Below, one piece after another: positions 1 to 7,329 of a stretch of 47,625 nt of DNA. Source of the stretch: a virus. The notes below the pieces were generated by a model. The model worked only from the letters and a program-made list of their open reading frames with translations, ran no database searches and had not been told where the DNA came from. Where the stretch lies: the IMG/VR virus record IMGVR_UViG_3300033145_001371, positions 1-47,625 of that record; one strand, given 5' to 3'. The position numbers and the translations under genes were made by a program. Numbering within the stretch: the stretch's first letter is position 1; each line of letters starts with the position of its first letter.

Positions 1-26
1 AAGGAAAATTACTAAAACTTGACACT
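1..26. repeat. terminal direct repeat (left copy)
   Basis: These 26 bases recur at 47600-47625 with a single mismatch (C at 23, A at 47622). An overlap of this kind at the two contig ends is expected from a circular or circularly permuted genome. If the ends are joined, the last gene (ending 47621) runs straight into promoter P1. Confidence 0.8.
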
Positions 27-47
27 CTTATCAAAAAAGGCTATAAT
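19..47 (+). promoter_or_regulatory. promoter P1, sigma-70 consensus
   Basis: TTGACA at 19-24 and TATAAT at 42-47 with a 17-base spacer, a perfect match to the consensus. Transcription should start near 54. The AGGAGGG ribosome site (48-54) of the first gene lies between the -10 box and that point, so the mRNA may begin at or inside its own Shine-Dalgarno sequence. The promoter would feed the small accessory genes and then terminase. Confidence 0.85.
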
Positions 48-58
48 AGGAGGGTAGG

Positions 59-256
59 ATGAGTGATAATTGGGAAAAATTTTCTTGTGTTATGCCGCAC
101 AGCTCACGGGTGCTTCTCGAAGACGAGCTTGACAGGATAAAATTGTTAGCTGATATTGACCCTGATGACGTTTTATCCGATGAGGTAGTGGCAGGTTTAT
201 GTTTAGAGTATATTGTAGCACTGAGTAGCCAGACTAGCGATGAGGAAATAATGTAA
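59..256 (+). CDS. small acidic hypothetical protein
   Basis: A 65-residue acidic protein rich in Asp, Glu and Leu. I recognise no family. It starts at ATG 59, five bases after AGGAGGG, directly under promoter P1. Its stop (TAA 254-256) shares a base with an ATG at 256, so the next reading frame is translationally coupled. As the first gene after a consensus promoter it is probably well expressed if P1 is active. Confidence 0.65.
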   Translation: MSDNWEKFSCVMPHSSRVLLEDELDRIKLLADIDPDDVLSDEVVAGLCLEYIVALSSQTSDEEIM

Positions 257-629
257 TGTCAAACGTAAAAATAACAATTGGAGAAGTGAAATAAACTACA
301 AACCTTGTAAAGTATGCCACATAGTAAAGCCTTTCACAGAGTTCAGTAAAGATTCTCAGCTTAAATCCGGGCTTAGTAATCATTGTAGAGCCTGTAATAA
401 AATCAAAAACAGTAAACGCACGAGGGTTAAAAAAGGATTCAACTGGCAAGATGTTAGTAAGGGATTATCGTTGACTATAAATGAAGAGTTTAAGGGATTT
501 TATAGAGGCTCGGACGTTGAAGTAAAGGGAAAAGTAGTAATGCAAAAAGGAAAAGTTGTTGATGAAGAATGGTATCAAGAGAAGTTATCGAGTATCCGAA
601 AAGGAGTTAAAGGAGTGGTTAGAGGTTAA
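256..629 (+). pseudogene. zinc-finger protein, HNH/endonuclease VII-like N-terminus, start or frame broken
   Basis: The frame from about 291 to 629 encodes roughly 112 residues with CKVC and CRAC pairs about 23 residues apart, and the pattern K-P-F-T-E-F-S-K-D. This is the zinc-binding pattern common at the N-terminus of phage HNH and endonuclease VII-type proteins. The frame has no ATG, GTG or TTG before the zinc finger. Either the gene starts at ATA 291, which follows a GGAG site at 280-283, or it starts at ATG 256 and a one-base loss in the A-run at 287-290 broke the frame. Restoring one A joins a 12-residue leader smoothly to the zinc finger. A sequencing error is equally possible. Confidence 0.5.
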
Positions 630-632
630 GAA

Positions 633-779
633 ATGAGTAGAACAGATAATAATTATCAACCTTTACAGAGTGAAAACACAAATATATGGCTTGGTGCTGA
701 AGATTATTTCGCACAAGTGGAAGTTGCCAGGGAGGCAAGGAAATTCAGTAAAAGATTCTGTAAAGAGAATGAGAATTAG
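633..779 (+). CDS. small hypothetical protein
   Basis: A 48-residue charged protein starting at ATG 633, three bases after the preceding stop. Its C-terminal half is basic and probably helical (repeated Arg/Lys with Phe). I recognise no family. The upstream AGAGGTTAAG is a modest ribosome site. It sits in a tight same-strand run of small genes. Confidence 0.5.
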   Translation: MSRTDNNYQPLQSENTNIWLGAEDYFAQVEVAREARKFSKRFCKENEN

Positions 780-781
780 AA

Positions 782-943
782 ATGATTGACTGCGAATTCT
801 TGGATAAGCACAATATCTGCACCCACCCAGCCTTGAAGAGACGCAAGGGTAGAAAGTGTGTCTATATCGACAGGGCGGTTACGGAGGAGTGGCGGTGCTT
901 TTTCAGATTGCCGAGAAAGAAAGGAGATAATAATGTCCAATAA
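782..943 (+). CDS. small Cys-containing hypothetical protein
   Basis: A 53-residue basic protein with four Cys and two His spread over the first 40 residues, which could bind a metal. It starts two bases after the preceding stop, with GAGAATGAG-type purine sequence upstream. Its 3' end overlaps the next gene, whose ribosome site (AAGGAG, 920-925) lies inside it. Function unknown. Confidence 0.5.
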   Translation: MIDCEFLDKHNICTHPALKRRKGRKCVYIDRAVTEEWRCFFRLPRKKGDNNVQ

Positions 944-1097
944 CTATTATGGCATTACAAGCTGGGCAATAACGGTTTGTGATTACTGTAAATCAAATGG
1001 CCAGGTAGAATTATTAGAAATAAATGGGATGGTCGTAAGGCTATGCAAAGAATGCCTTGATAAATATATAAAGAAAGTAGGAGTTGCTAGTTATTAG
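933..1097 (+). CDS. small zinc-ribbon protein
   Basis: A 54-residue protein with CDYC near residue 16 and CKEC near residue 39, a classic pair of CxxC knuckles of a treble-clef or ribbon fold. An ATG at 858 is in the same frame, but ATG 933 is preferred because AAGGAG lies just upstream and the stretch before it is already used by the previous gene. The partner (DNA or protein) cannot be told from the sequence. Confidence 0.65.
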   Translation: MSNNYYGITSWAITVCDYCKSNGQVELLEINGMVVRLCKECLDKYIKKVGVASY

Positions 1098-1129
1098 TAA
1101 AGCAGATTAAGCAAAACGAGGAGAAACAG

Positions 1130-1312
1130 ATGATAAAGCAAGATATTCTTAAAACAAAAAAAGAAATCTATGCAGAGACAATGAAGAAGTTATTGACTGT
1201 CTGGGATGATAATTTTTCGGAATTACAAAAACTACATAACGGAGTAGGTATAAGAAGCTCTCAAATAGGAGCGCTAGTAATGCTTCTGATTAAGAAGGGC
1301 ATTTTGAAATAA
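1130..1312 (+). CDS. small helical hypothetical protein
   Basis: A 60-residue Lys-rich protein that looks wholly helical and ends in a hydrophobic patch (ALVMLLIKKG). It starts at ATG 1130 after CGAGGAGAAACAG, a good ribosome site. I recognise no family. It could be a small DNA-binding or helical bundle protein, but no clear helix-turn-helix is visible. Confidence 0.55.
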   Translation: MIKQDILKTKKEIYAETMKKLLTVWDDNFSELQKLHNGVGIRSSQIGALVMLLIKKGILK

Positions 1313-1338
1313 TTGATATATTTAGAAAGGAGCTTGAA

Positions 1339-1506
1339 GTGAATCCAGATTATGAAATATTATTTCAAGTGGGAGGATTATTTCTTGCACGGTGGATAAC
1401 AGATGATAGTTATTTTGGCAAAATATTTGTAGGTCGTTTGAGAAAAGATGCATATGAAATATTGGCCTGGGAAGAAATGAATAATAGATTTGAAAGGAGA
1501 AAATGA
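1339..1506 (+). CDS. small hypothetical protein (GTG start)
   Basis: A 55-residue protein starting at GTG 1339, placed seven bases after AAAGGAG. It is aromatic-rich with a basic C-terminus. No family recognised. The stop overlaps the ATG of the next gene, as in its neighbours. Confidence 0.5.
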   Translation: MNPDYEILFQVGGLFLARWITDDSYFGKIFVGRLRKDAYEILAWEEMNNRFERRK

Positions 1507-1664
1507 TGGTTTGTGGAAATTGTCAAGCTCCTCATTTAAGAATTGTAAGAAGTGAAAGGACAGGCAAGAGGATAGGGGAGGAATGTTGTTTTTGTGGTTG
1601 GTTACATATTTATGATGATGAGGAAGAAGATATAAAAAGGAGTCCACTATGTTCAACAAGCTAA
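1503..1664 (+). CDS. small zinc-ribbon protein
   Basis: A 53-residue protein with CGNC near residue 4 and CCFC near residue 28, then an acidic tail. This is a likely zinc ribbon. The start at ATG 1503 follows GAAAGGAG; a second ATG follows directly at 1506. It overlaps the preceding gene by four bases and the next by 16. Role unknown. Confidence 0.55.
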   Translation: MMVCGNCQAPHLRIVRSERTGKRIGEECCFCGWLHIYDDEEEDIKRSPLCSTS

Positions 1665-1852
1665 AAAGATTTTCTACTATGACATTTGAACAGTGTATAT
1701 ATAGAAAAAAGTGTAAAGACTATCAAGAAGATTCGCATATATGTAATGATTGTTTCGCAGTTTTTCCTGATAATGATAATGCGTATTGCGAAACATATAG
1801 AAGGCTAAATAAGGAGAGAAGTAAAGGAGAATATGTATGTTCAACAAGCTGA
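1649..1852 (+). CDS. small Cys-rich protein, tandem paralog A
   Basis: A 67-residue protein with Cys in the order C-x5-C, C-x2-C, then a single C. It begins MFNKL and is preceded by AAAAGGAG. The next gene (1837) begins with the same residues and keeps the C-x5-C and Y-C-x-x-Y patterns, so the two are a tandem duplicate. The Cys spacing suggests a small metal-binding fold. Function unknown. Confidence 0.6.
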   Translation: MFNKLKRFSTMTFEQCIYRKKCKDYQEDSHICNDCFAVFPDNDNAYCETYRRLNKERSKGEYVCSTS

Positions 1853-2007
1853 GAGAGTCCATTAAGTCAACCAAAGGTAATAAATGTAAATTCAGAAAGG
1901 AATGTAAGCATTATAGAAAGAATTCATACACTTGTAATGCTAGCGTTGATAAGGCATATTGTGGGGCATATAAGAAGTTAGATAAGCCAAAGGAATTAGT
2001 TAGATGA
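1837..2007 (+). CDS. small Cys-rich protein, tandem paralog B
   Basis: A 56-residue protein starting at ATG 1837 inside the end of paralog A, with AAAGGAG upstream. It shares MFNKL, the C-x5-C pair, a middle Cys and the Y-C-x-x-Y motif with paralog A, but has lost one Cys of the C-x2-C pair. Function unknown. Confidence 0.6.
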   Translation: MFNKLRESIKSTKGNKCKFRKECKHYRKNSYTCNASVDKAYCGAYKKLDKPKELVR

Positions 2008-2099
2008 GCAAAGTATCATTGAAAGGATTAAGAAGGCTATTTGAAGTTATATGGACGTTAAATGGGTATATTAGAGGGGAGAAGAGAATATGGAAGTAA
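2004..2099 (+). CDS. very small basic protein
   Basis: A 31-residue Lys/Arg-rich peptide whose ATG overlaps the preceding stop (ATGA) and whose end overlaps the next start. Its first 15 bases are identical to the first 15 bases of a 17-codon reading frame at 31001. Its length alone gives little support; the phase-matched overlaps on both sides are the main evidence. Confidence 0.35.
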   Translation: MSKVSLKGLRRLFEVIWTLNGYIRGEKRIWK

Positions 2100-2275
2100 C
2101 ACTAGAAGCACTTATTAAGAAGTTAGAAATCAAGTCGTTAGTGAGTTTAGATAAGGTAGCTCGGTTAACTTTGGATTTTTCTGCTGAAGATGATGAGGTG
2201 ATAAATAAGGTGAACAGGCTGATGAAATCTGATTCTTTAGTAAAAATTACTATAAGGGAAACAGATGACGCTTAG
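2090..2275 (+). CDS. small acidic hypothetical protein
   Basis: A 61-residue protein with alternating charged and hydrophobic residues, predicted mainly helical with a C-terminal strand. It starts at ATG 2090 after AGGGGAGAAG. It is the last small gene before the HNH gene and overlaps it by 11 bases. No family recognised. Confidence 0.55.
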   Translation: MEVTLEALIKKLEIKSLVSLDKVARLTLDFSAEDDEVINKVNRLMKSDSLVKITIRETDDA

Positions 2276-2963
2276 TATTTTTAGATTTGAGAAGAATTTA
2301 GTGAGATTGAAAGATTTATATGTTGGTGAACGATTATCTCAAAAAAAGTGTGCGGAGATTATGAATGTGAGTCCAACGGCTATCAAGACTGGTTTGAGAA
2401 ATCTACATATAAGATCAAGGGATTTGAGCGAATCTCATAAAGGACAGATTGCTTGGAATAAAGATTTAACAAAAAAAACTGATATAAGAGTAGCTAAATA
2501 TGCAGGAAAAGCAGGTCTTGCTACAAAAAACAAGACGTATGAGGAAATACATGGAGTTGAAAAAGCTAGAAAATTAAGAGAAAAACGAAAGAAAGCTCGT
2601 CAAGATAAGACTTATGAAGAGATATATGGTGGAATTGAAAAAGCAGAGGAAGTAAGAAAGAAATTAAGTGATGCTCACTTAAATGGTGAATTACCAATAA
2701 CACCGTTAAGATTTCGGATTAGAAATAGTTTTGAATATCGTCTATGGCGTTCTGATGTGTTCAAAAGGGATGATTTCACTTGTCAAGAGTGTGGTAAAAG
2801 AGGAGGGAATTTACACGCTCATCATAAAAAGACTTTTTCCTTGATTTTAGAATTGAATAATGTAAGAAATTTCAAAGAGGCTTTGGAATGTTCTGAACTT
2901 TGGGATATAAATAATGGTAAGACCTTATGTGAGAAATGTCATAAGCTGACTTTTAGTTGTTAA
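2265..2963 (+). CDS. HNH homing endonuclease with NUMOD-type repeats
   Basis: A 232-residue protein. The N-terminus has a helix-turn-helix-like segment (S-Q-K-K-C-A-E-I-M-N-V-S). The middle carries two copies of K-T-Y-E-E-I-(H/Y)-G, as in the DNA-binding regions of free-standing phage homing endonucleases. The C-terminus is an HNH nuclease: C-Q-E-C-G, then A-H-H-K, a D-I-N-N-G motif and C-E-K-C-H. All zinc ligands and the catalytic His are present, so it looks active. It lies just upstream of the small terminase gene, a common insertion place for such elements, and probably nicks or cuts phage genomes lacking it. Confidence 0.85.
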   Translation: MTLSIFRFEKNLVRLKDLYVGERLSQKKCAEIMNVSPTAIKTGLRNLHIRSRDLSESHKGQIAWNKDLTKKTDIRVAKYAGKAGLATKNKTYEEIHGVEKARKLREKRKKARQDKTYEEIYGGIEKAEEVRKKLSDAHLNGELPITPLRFRIRNSFEYRLWRSDVFKRDDFTCQECGKRGGNLHAHHKKTFSLILELNNVRNFKEALECSELWDINNGKTLCEKCHKLTFSC

Positions 2964-2993
2964 GATTATCATCAAAAAGGGTGAAGAGACAGT

Positions 2994-3413
2994 ATGAAAG
3001 AGACACTGAAGCATAGCGAGATTTTTGAGTATTACTATAGTTTAGGCACTAAAAGAAATTTCAAGTTAGTAGAAAGTAAGTTTAATGTTAGTAATATGTC
3101 AGTTGCTAGGTGGTCAAAGGCATTTAACTGGCAGAAAAGGATTGGGCAACGGGATATAGAGAATGCTAAGAAATTAGAGGTCAAGATTGATAAGGCTATT
3201 GTAAACTCTAGGGCAGAGTATCGAACTTTAATAAAGAAGGTTGTAAAAGAATTTGAAAAGAAATTGAAGGCGGGTAAGATAAGGATAGACAAGCCTGAAG
3301 ACCTGAGTGTAATGGCAAAGCTTGATTTACTTATGATGGGCCAGGCTACTGAACGAGAAGAGCATAAAGTTGTTCTTAATTTACCAGATGACTTAGATGA
3401 ACATAAACTTTGA
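2994..3413 (+). CDS. terS: terminase small subunit
   Basis: A 139-residue protein placed immediately upstream of, and overlapping by 17 bases, the large terminase gene. The N-terminus has a helix-turn-helix (G-T-K-R-N-F-K-L-V-E, then N-V-S-N-M-S-V-A-R-W) followed by a W-Q-K-R motif, as in terminase small subunits that recognise the packaging site. The rest is helical and would form the oligomerisation stalk. The function rests on fold pattern and position. Confidence 0.8.
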   Translation: MKETLKHSEIFEYYYSLGTKRNFKLVESKFNVSNMSVARWSKAFNWQKRIGQRDIENAKKLEVKIDKAIVNSRAEYRTLIKKVVKEFEKKLKAGKIRIDKPEDLSVMAKLDLLMMGQATEREEHKVVLNLPDDLDEHKL

Positions 3414-4635
3414 TCTTTCTCATCTCCACGAGATTATAAATAATGTGTATTATCCTTTGTTGGAGAATCAGGATAGATACCTTATTTTATATGGTGGAGC
3501 AGGTGGGGGCAAATCACATTTTGTTGCCCAGAAAATTCTTATCCGAATTATTATAGGAATGAAGCAGAGGATACGGCATCGTTTTCTTACTCTTCGAAAA
3601 ACACAGCCAGCAGTAAGAAAATCTGTATTTACTTTATTGAATTATTATATCTATCAATGGAATTTACAGAATTTTGTCAAAGTAAACAGAAGTGATATGT
3701 CTTTTCATTTTATTGGTGGCTCGGAGATTTTATGCGGAGGATTAGATGAGGTAGAGAAACTCAAGTCCATTGAGGGAGTAACAAGTGTCTGGATGGAGGA
3801 AGCTACCGAGTTCAATCAAAGGGATTTTAGACAAATCAATTTAAGGTTGCGAGGGAAGACTTCATCATACAAACAAATCATACTTTCTTTCAATCCGATA
3901 GAGAAGCTCTCTTGGCTCTATAATAGATTTTTTGAAAAATCGGGGGATAAAACTAAAATTGTTCAAACTACATATAGAGATAATTGTTTTATTGATGAGG
4001 AATATATAGAGGTTTTAGAAGGACTTAAAGATGAAGATGAGACTACTTATCAAATCTATAACTTAGGCCAATGGGGCGTCCTTAAAAACATTATTTATTC
4101 TAATTATGATTTAATAGACAAATGGCCTGATGGGATAAGCGAAACCATCCATGGTTTAGATTTTGGGTATAACAACGAAACTGCTCTTTTAGAGATAGGC
4201 ATAAAAGATGAGGAAATTTATCTACGAGAACTTCTCTATGAGACACACTTAACAAATGAGGATTTAATTGAAAAACTCAAAAAACTAATCCCGAATAAAA
4301 GTAGCTCTATCTACGGAGATTCAGCCGAGCCTGCGAGAATACAAGAAATAAAGAGAGCTGGCTTTAATATTTATAAATCAGCTAAGGGCAAAAATAGTGT
4401 AAAAGACGGGATTGATTATGTTAAAAGGAAGAAGCTACATATTCTAAAAAGTAGTGTAAATTTGACAAAAGAGATTCAAAGTTATAAATATAAAGAGGAT
4501 AAAGACGGAAATGTGCTTGAAGAGCCTGTAAAGTTTAGAGACCATTTAATGGATAGTTTAAGAATGGCACTCTGGACACACTTAGGGAAGAGAGCGAAGA
4601 GAAAGAAAGGAACAGCATATTTTAGAGGGATGTAA
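3397..4635 (+). CDS. terL: terminase large subunit (ATPase and nuclease)
   Basis: A 412-residue packaging motor. Walker A is GGAGGGKS (33-40), Walker B with its catalytic Glu is VWMEEA (131-136), and the coupling motif is near L-S-F-N-P (163-167). The C-terminal RNase H-like nuclease shows D255 (L-D-F-G-Y), D308 (G-D-S-A-E) and D382/D386 (R-D-H-L-M-D-S). The length and motif order match the Terminase_3 (PBSX/SPP1-like) group, which usually packages by headful. Headful packaging would fit the terminal redundancy, but the mode is not proven. ATG 3397 lies inside the end of the small subunit gene, so the two are coupled. Confidence 0.95.
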   Translation: MNINFDLSHLHEIINNVYYPLLENQDRYLILYGGAGGGKSHFVAQKILIRIIIGMKQRIRHRFLTLRKTQPAVRKSVFTLLNYYIYQWNLQNFVKVNRSDMSFHFIGGSEILCGGLDEVEKLKSIEGVTSVWMEEATEFNQRDFRQINLRLRGKTSSYKQIILSFNPIEKLSWLYNRFFEKSGDKTKIVQTTYRDNCFIDEEYIEVLEGLKDEDETTYQIYNLGQWGVLKNIIYSNYDLIDKWPDGISETIHGLDFGYNNETALLEIGIKDEEIYLRELLYETHLTNEDLIEKLKKLIPNKSSSIYGDSAEPARIQEIKRAGFNIYKSAKGKNSVKDGIDYVKRKKLHILKSSVNLTKEIQSYKYKEDKDGNVLEEPVKFRDHLMDSLRMALWTHLGKRAKRKKGTAYFRGM

Positions 4636-4679
4636 TCAACTAAAAAATCATTTCAACTATTATTGGAGGTCTGATAAAA

Positions 4680-6143
4680 ATGTTTGGAATAAAAAAGCAA
4701 GACATAAAAACTAAAGAAAAGAAAAGAACTGGAACAGCGTTTTACCGGGAAAGTAAATCTTCTTTCTTTCCATTTCTTCCAAAGAAAGAACGAATCGAAA
4801 AATCAAGCAAACAAGTGAAGGAAGAAGAGAAGTTTGCTGAATCAGAAGGTTTGATAAACAGACCTTACCCGCCAGAATCCTTCCAAGAGTTAAAAGAAAA
4901 TTCTGAAGCCTTTTATAGTTGTGTTAATCAAATAGCAACTGATGTTGCAGGGCTTGGCTATAAACTAATTTTACGGGAAGGAGAGAAGGAGAATCCAAAA
5001 GAAAAAGAGAAAATAGAAATTCTTTTATCTCATCCGAATGACGAAATGGGACTTCGTCAAGTTTTTGATTTATTACTTCAGGACTGGGGGACAATAGGTT
5101 ATGGAGCAATTGAAATTGTAAGGGAAGTCTCAGGGAAAGTGATAGAGCTTTATCCAGTGAGAGGGTCAACTATCTGGGTTCACAAATCAAGGGAAAAGTA
5201 TTGCCAAAAAGTCGGGTGGGATAATAAAGTTTGGTTCAAGAGATTTGGATTGGAGAAGGATTTTTCAGCTAAAACTGGTAAAGAAGGACAATATTCCTTT
5301 GAGGAGAGGGCCAACGAATTAATCTTTTTTGCCACTCATTTCGGTAGGAATAATTTTTATGGAGTTCCTAATGTCCTCCCGGCAATAGCATCGGTCATGT
5401 CTTTGAGAGAAATTAGAAACTATAATCTTTCCTTTTTTAGAAATTATGCAGTCCCTGCCTATGTGATAGTTTTAGAAAGTGGTAAGGAAGGTGAAGGGTG
5501 GGATGATGATGCACAAAAAATAATAACTAAGTTTATGGATGATGAAATAAAGGGAAGTGATAACGCTAATAAGACCCTGGTATTGAAAACACCTGAAGGT
5601 GGAAAGGTTACTTTTCATCCTTTATCTACCGCTGAAAAAGAAGCATCTTTTAGAGGCTATCTACAACTGCTAGAAGATGATGTGTTGATGGCTTATTCTA
5701 TGCCTGCTTACCGAATTGGAAAGAATATTGTAGGTAAACTCGGAGGTTCTAATATAAAAGAAGCTACAATCGTATACGTCCACTCAGTAATTGAGCCTCT
5801 TCAAAATACTTTAGAAGATATAATCAATATCCAGATTATTGAACAAGGACTGGATTGTCACTCATATAGGTTTAAATTTAATGATATAGATATACGGGAT
5901 AGAGATGCCGATGCGAAAAGATACAATTCCTTAATAGAAAGAGGTGCTATGACTCCCAATGAAGTGAGAAATCTTTTAGATTTGGGAAAACCTTACACTG
6001 AAGGAAATCGGTTTTACATCAGTAGTGCCTTGGTTGATATAGGTGAGCAAGAATTAGAGAAGCAAGATAAAAAGGAGATGAAGTTCATAGTCGAGCAGGA
6101 GAAGTTGAGAAAGGAAATTAAGAAGATTAAAAAGAGCGAATGA
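4680..6143 (+). CDS. portal protein
   Basis: A 487-residue protein directly after the large terminase. After a basic leader it has the portal pattern F-Y-S-C-V-N-Q-I-A near residue 80, then L-L-S-H-P-N, a G-Y-G-A-I-E strand, an F-G-R-N-N-F-Y-G-V-P segment, and a helical stem and crown region. It fits the HK97/PBSX portal group that forms the dodecameric DNA channel. The ribosome site GGAGG is about nine bases before ATG 4680. The charged C-terminal helix is consistent with the portal crown. Confidence 0.9.
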   Translation: MFGIKKQDIKTKEKKRTGTAFYRESKSSFFPFLPKKERIEKSSKQVKEEEKFAESEGLINRPYPPESFQELKENSEAFYSCVNQIATDVAGLGYKLILREGEKENPKEKEKIEILLSHPNDEMGLRQVFDLLLQDWGTIGYGAIEIVREVSGKVIELYPVRGSTIWVHKSREKYCQKVGWDNKVWFKRFGLEKDFSAKTGKEGQYSFEERANELIFFATHFGRNNFYGVPNVLPAIASVMSLREIRNYNLSFFRNYAVPAYVIVLESGKEGEGWDDDAQKIITKFMDDEIKGSDNANKTLVLKTPEGGKVTFHPLSTAEKEASFRGYLQLLEDDVLMAYSMPAYRIGKNIVGKLGGSNIKEATIVYVHSVIEPLQNTLEDIINIQIIEQGLDCHSYRFKFNDIDIRDRDADAKRYNSLIERGAMTPNEVRNLLDLGKPYTEGNRFYISSALVDIGEQELEKQDKKEMKFIVEQEKLRKEIKKIKKSE

Positions 6144-6343
6144 ATAAAAAAAGTTTGACTAAAGAGGAAGATAAGATAATGGATTTAATAGGTGATATTT
6201 GGAATGGATTTAACAAATTGCCTATTCAACACCCTGATGATTTGTTTGAATTTAAATTTGGTATTCATTATTTACAGGGTTTGCTTATGCAAAGAGTGGT
6301 AAGAAGAGATTACCCAAAAGAATATTTTAAGATAAATAAATGA
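6140..6343 (+). CDS. small hypothetical protein between portal and Mu F-like gene
   Basis: A 67-residue protein with ATGA overlaps to the portal gene upstream and the Mu F-like gene downstream. It is mostly helical with a hydrophobic core (N-G-F-N-K-L-P, Y-L-Q-G-L-L). No family recognised. Strict coupling on both sides suggests a minor head or assembly role. Confidence 0.6.
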   Translation: MNKKSLTKEEDKIMDLIGDIWNGFNKLPIQHPDDLFEFKFGIHYLQGLLMQRVVRRDYPKEYFKINK

Positions 6344-7203
6344 ATTTAACTTTAACTAAACTTAATAAAATGGATTTAGCTATCTCAGATTTTTTTGAGA
6401 AGATAGACCGCAAAGGTCGTATAGCCCGCCGCCTGCGCAGAGCAATGGATAAGTCCGCAAAGTATCTAAGACCGAAAGTAAACTTATGGTTGGAGAATAT
6501 GAAAAGACGAATCCTCAGAGACCTCACCCGCAAGTTTGCCAAAGACGTAGCTATGGATATAACCACTGAGCTAACCGACTGGGAATGGATTCAGAATAAC
6601 GGAAAGGAGACCTTGAAGCCCGCTATGCTGAAGATTTTAGGCAACGGGGCAAATGAGGCTTTCGTAATAGCTGGAATCGAGGCGAGGTTTGACGTGCTGA
6701 ACCCGAGAAGCGTGGCCTGGGCAGAAAAGCACTGCGCTAAATTGGTTAGAGAGGTAACAAACGAAACTAAAAAGGGAATTAAGGAAATTATTAGACGAGG
6801 AATAAAAGAAGGAAAAGCTATGCCTCGGATTGCTAAAGAGATAAGACCACTGATAGGGTTGACAAAACGTGATATGTTTGCTATAGTTCATTTTGAAGAA
6901 CGTTTAATTATGGAGCGTCCAGAACTATCTCAGCGAGAAATCGATAGAAGGGTAGATGTATATTCTCGTAGAAAGCACCGAAGGCGGGCGGATATGATTT
7001 CAAGAACAGAATCGGCATTTGCGCAGAGTGAAGGAACGCTCCAGGGATACAGAGAAGCGGGAATAGAAAAAGTGGAATGGTTGGCGGCAGCAGATTGTTG
7101 TGAGGAATGTGGGGCGCTGAATGGGAAAACTTTCAAGGTGGAGGAGGCCAGCGGAATGCAGCCAGTGCACCCATTGGGGAGGTGTTGTTTTGCACCAATA
7201 TAA
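6340..7203 (+). CDS. Mu gpF-like head morphogenesis protein
   Basis: A 287-residue protein. The C-terminal region carries the Mu F signature: S-R-T-E-S-A-F-A, W-L-A-A-A-D-C-C-E-E-C, G-K-T-F and H-P-L-G-R-C. Position directly after the portal is typical. In relatives this minor head protein is carried inside the procapsid and contacts the portal. The N-terminal two thirds is helical and basic. The C-terminal Cys cluster could bind a metal. An overlapping small frame begins at 7190. Confidence 0.88.
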   Translation: MNLTLTKLNKMDLAISDFFEKIDRKGRIARRLRRAMDKSAKYLRPKVNLWLENMKRRILRDLTRKFAKDVAMDITTELTDWEWIQNNGKETLKPAMLKILGNGANEAFVIAGIEARFDVLNPRSVAWAEKHCAKLVREVTNETKKGIKEIIRRGIKEGKAMPRIAKEIRPLIGLTKRDMFAIVHFEERLIMERPELSQREIDRRVDVYSRRKHRRRADMISRTESAFAQSEGTLQGYREAGIEKVEWLAAADCCEECGALNGKTFKVEEASGMQPVHPLGRCCFAPI

Positions 7204-7294
7204 TAAAAGTGGAATAATTTTGTTGCTAGGGCATAATACTATCAAAATCCCCAAAACTGGAACACCGATGGATAAAGGGGAAAATGCGGGTTAG
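7190..7294 (+). CDS. possible small overlapping protein (TTG start)
   Basis: A 34-residue frame overlapping the last 14 bases of the Mu F-like gene. TTG 7190 sits five bases after GGGGAGGTG, one of the better ribosome sites in the region. A hydrophobic segment (GIILLLG) is followed by a Gly/Pro/Lys-rich tail. No family recognised. Only the ribosome site and the open frame support it. Confidence 0.35.
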   Translation: MHQYNKSGIILLLGHNTIKIPKTGTPMDKGENAG

Positions 7295-7329
7295 TAACTG
7301 AGTGAATAGAATTGTTAAAAGGAAGAGTG

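Noticed and set aside
234-449. Minus-strand frame of 71 codons
   Set aside because: It lies opposite the zinc-finger frame whose CxxC pattern is convincing, and no minus-strand promoter is present.
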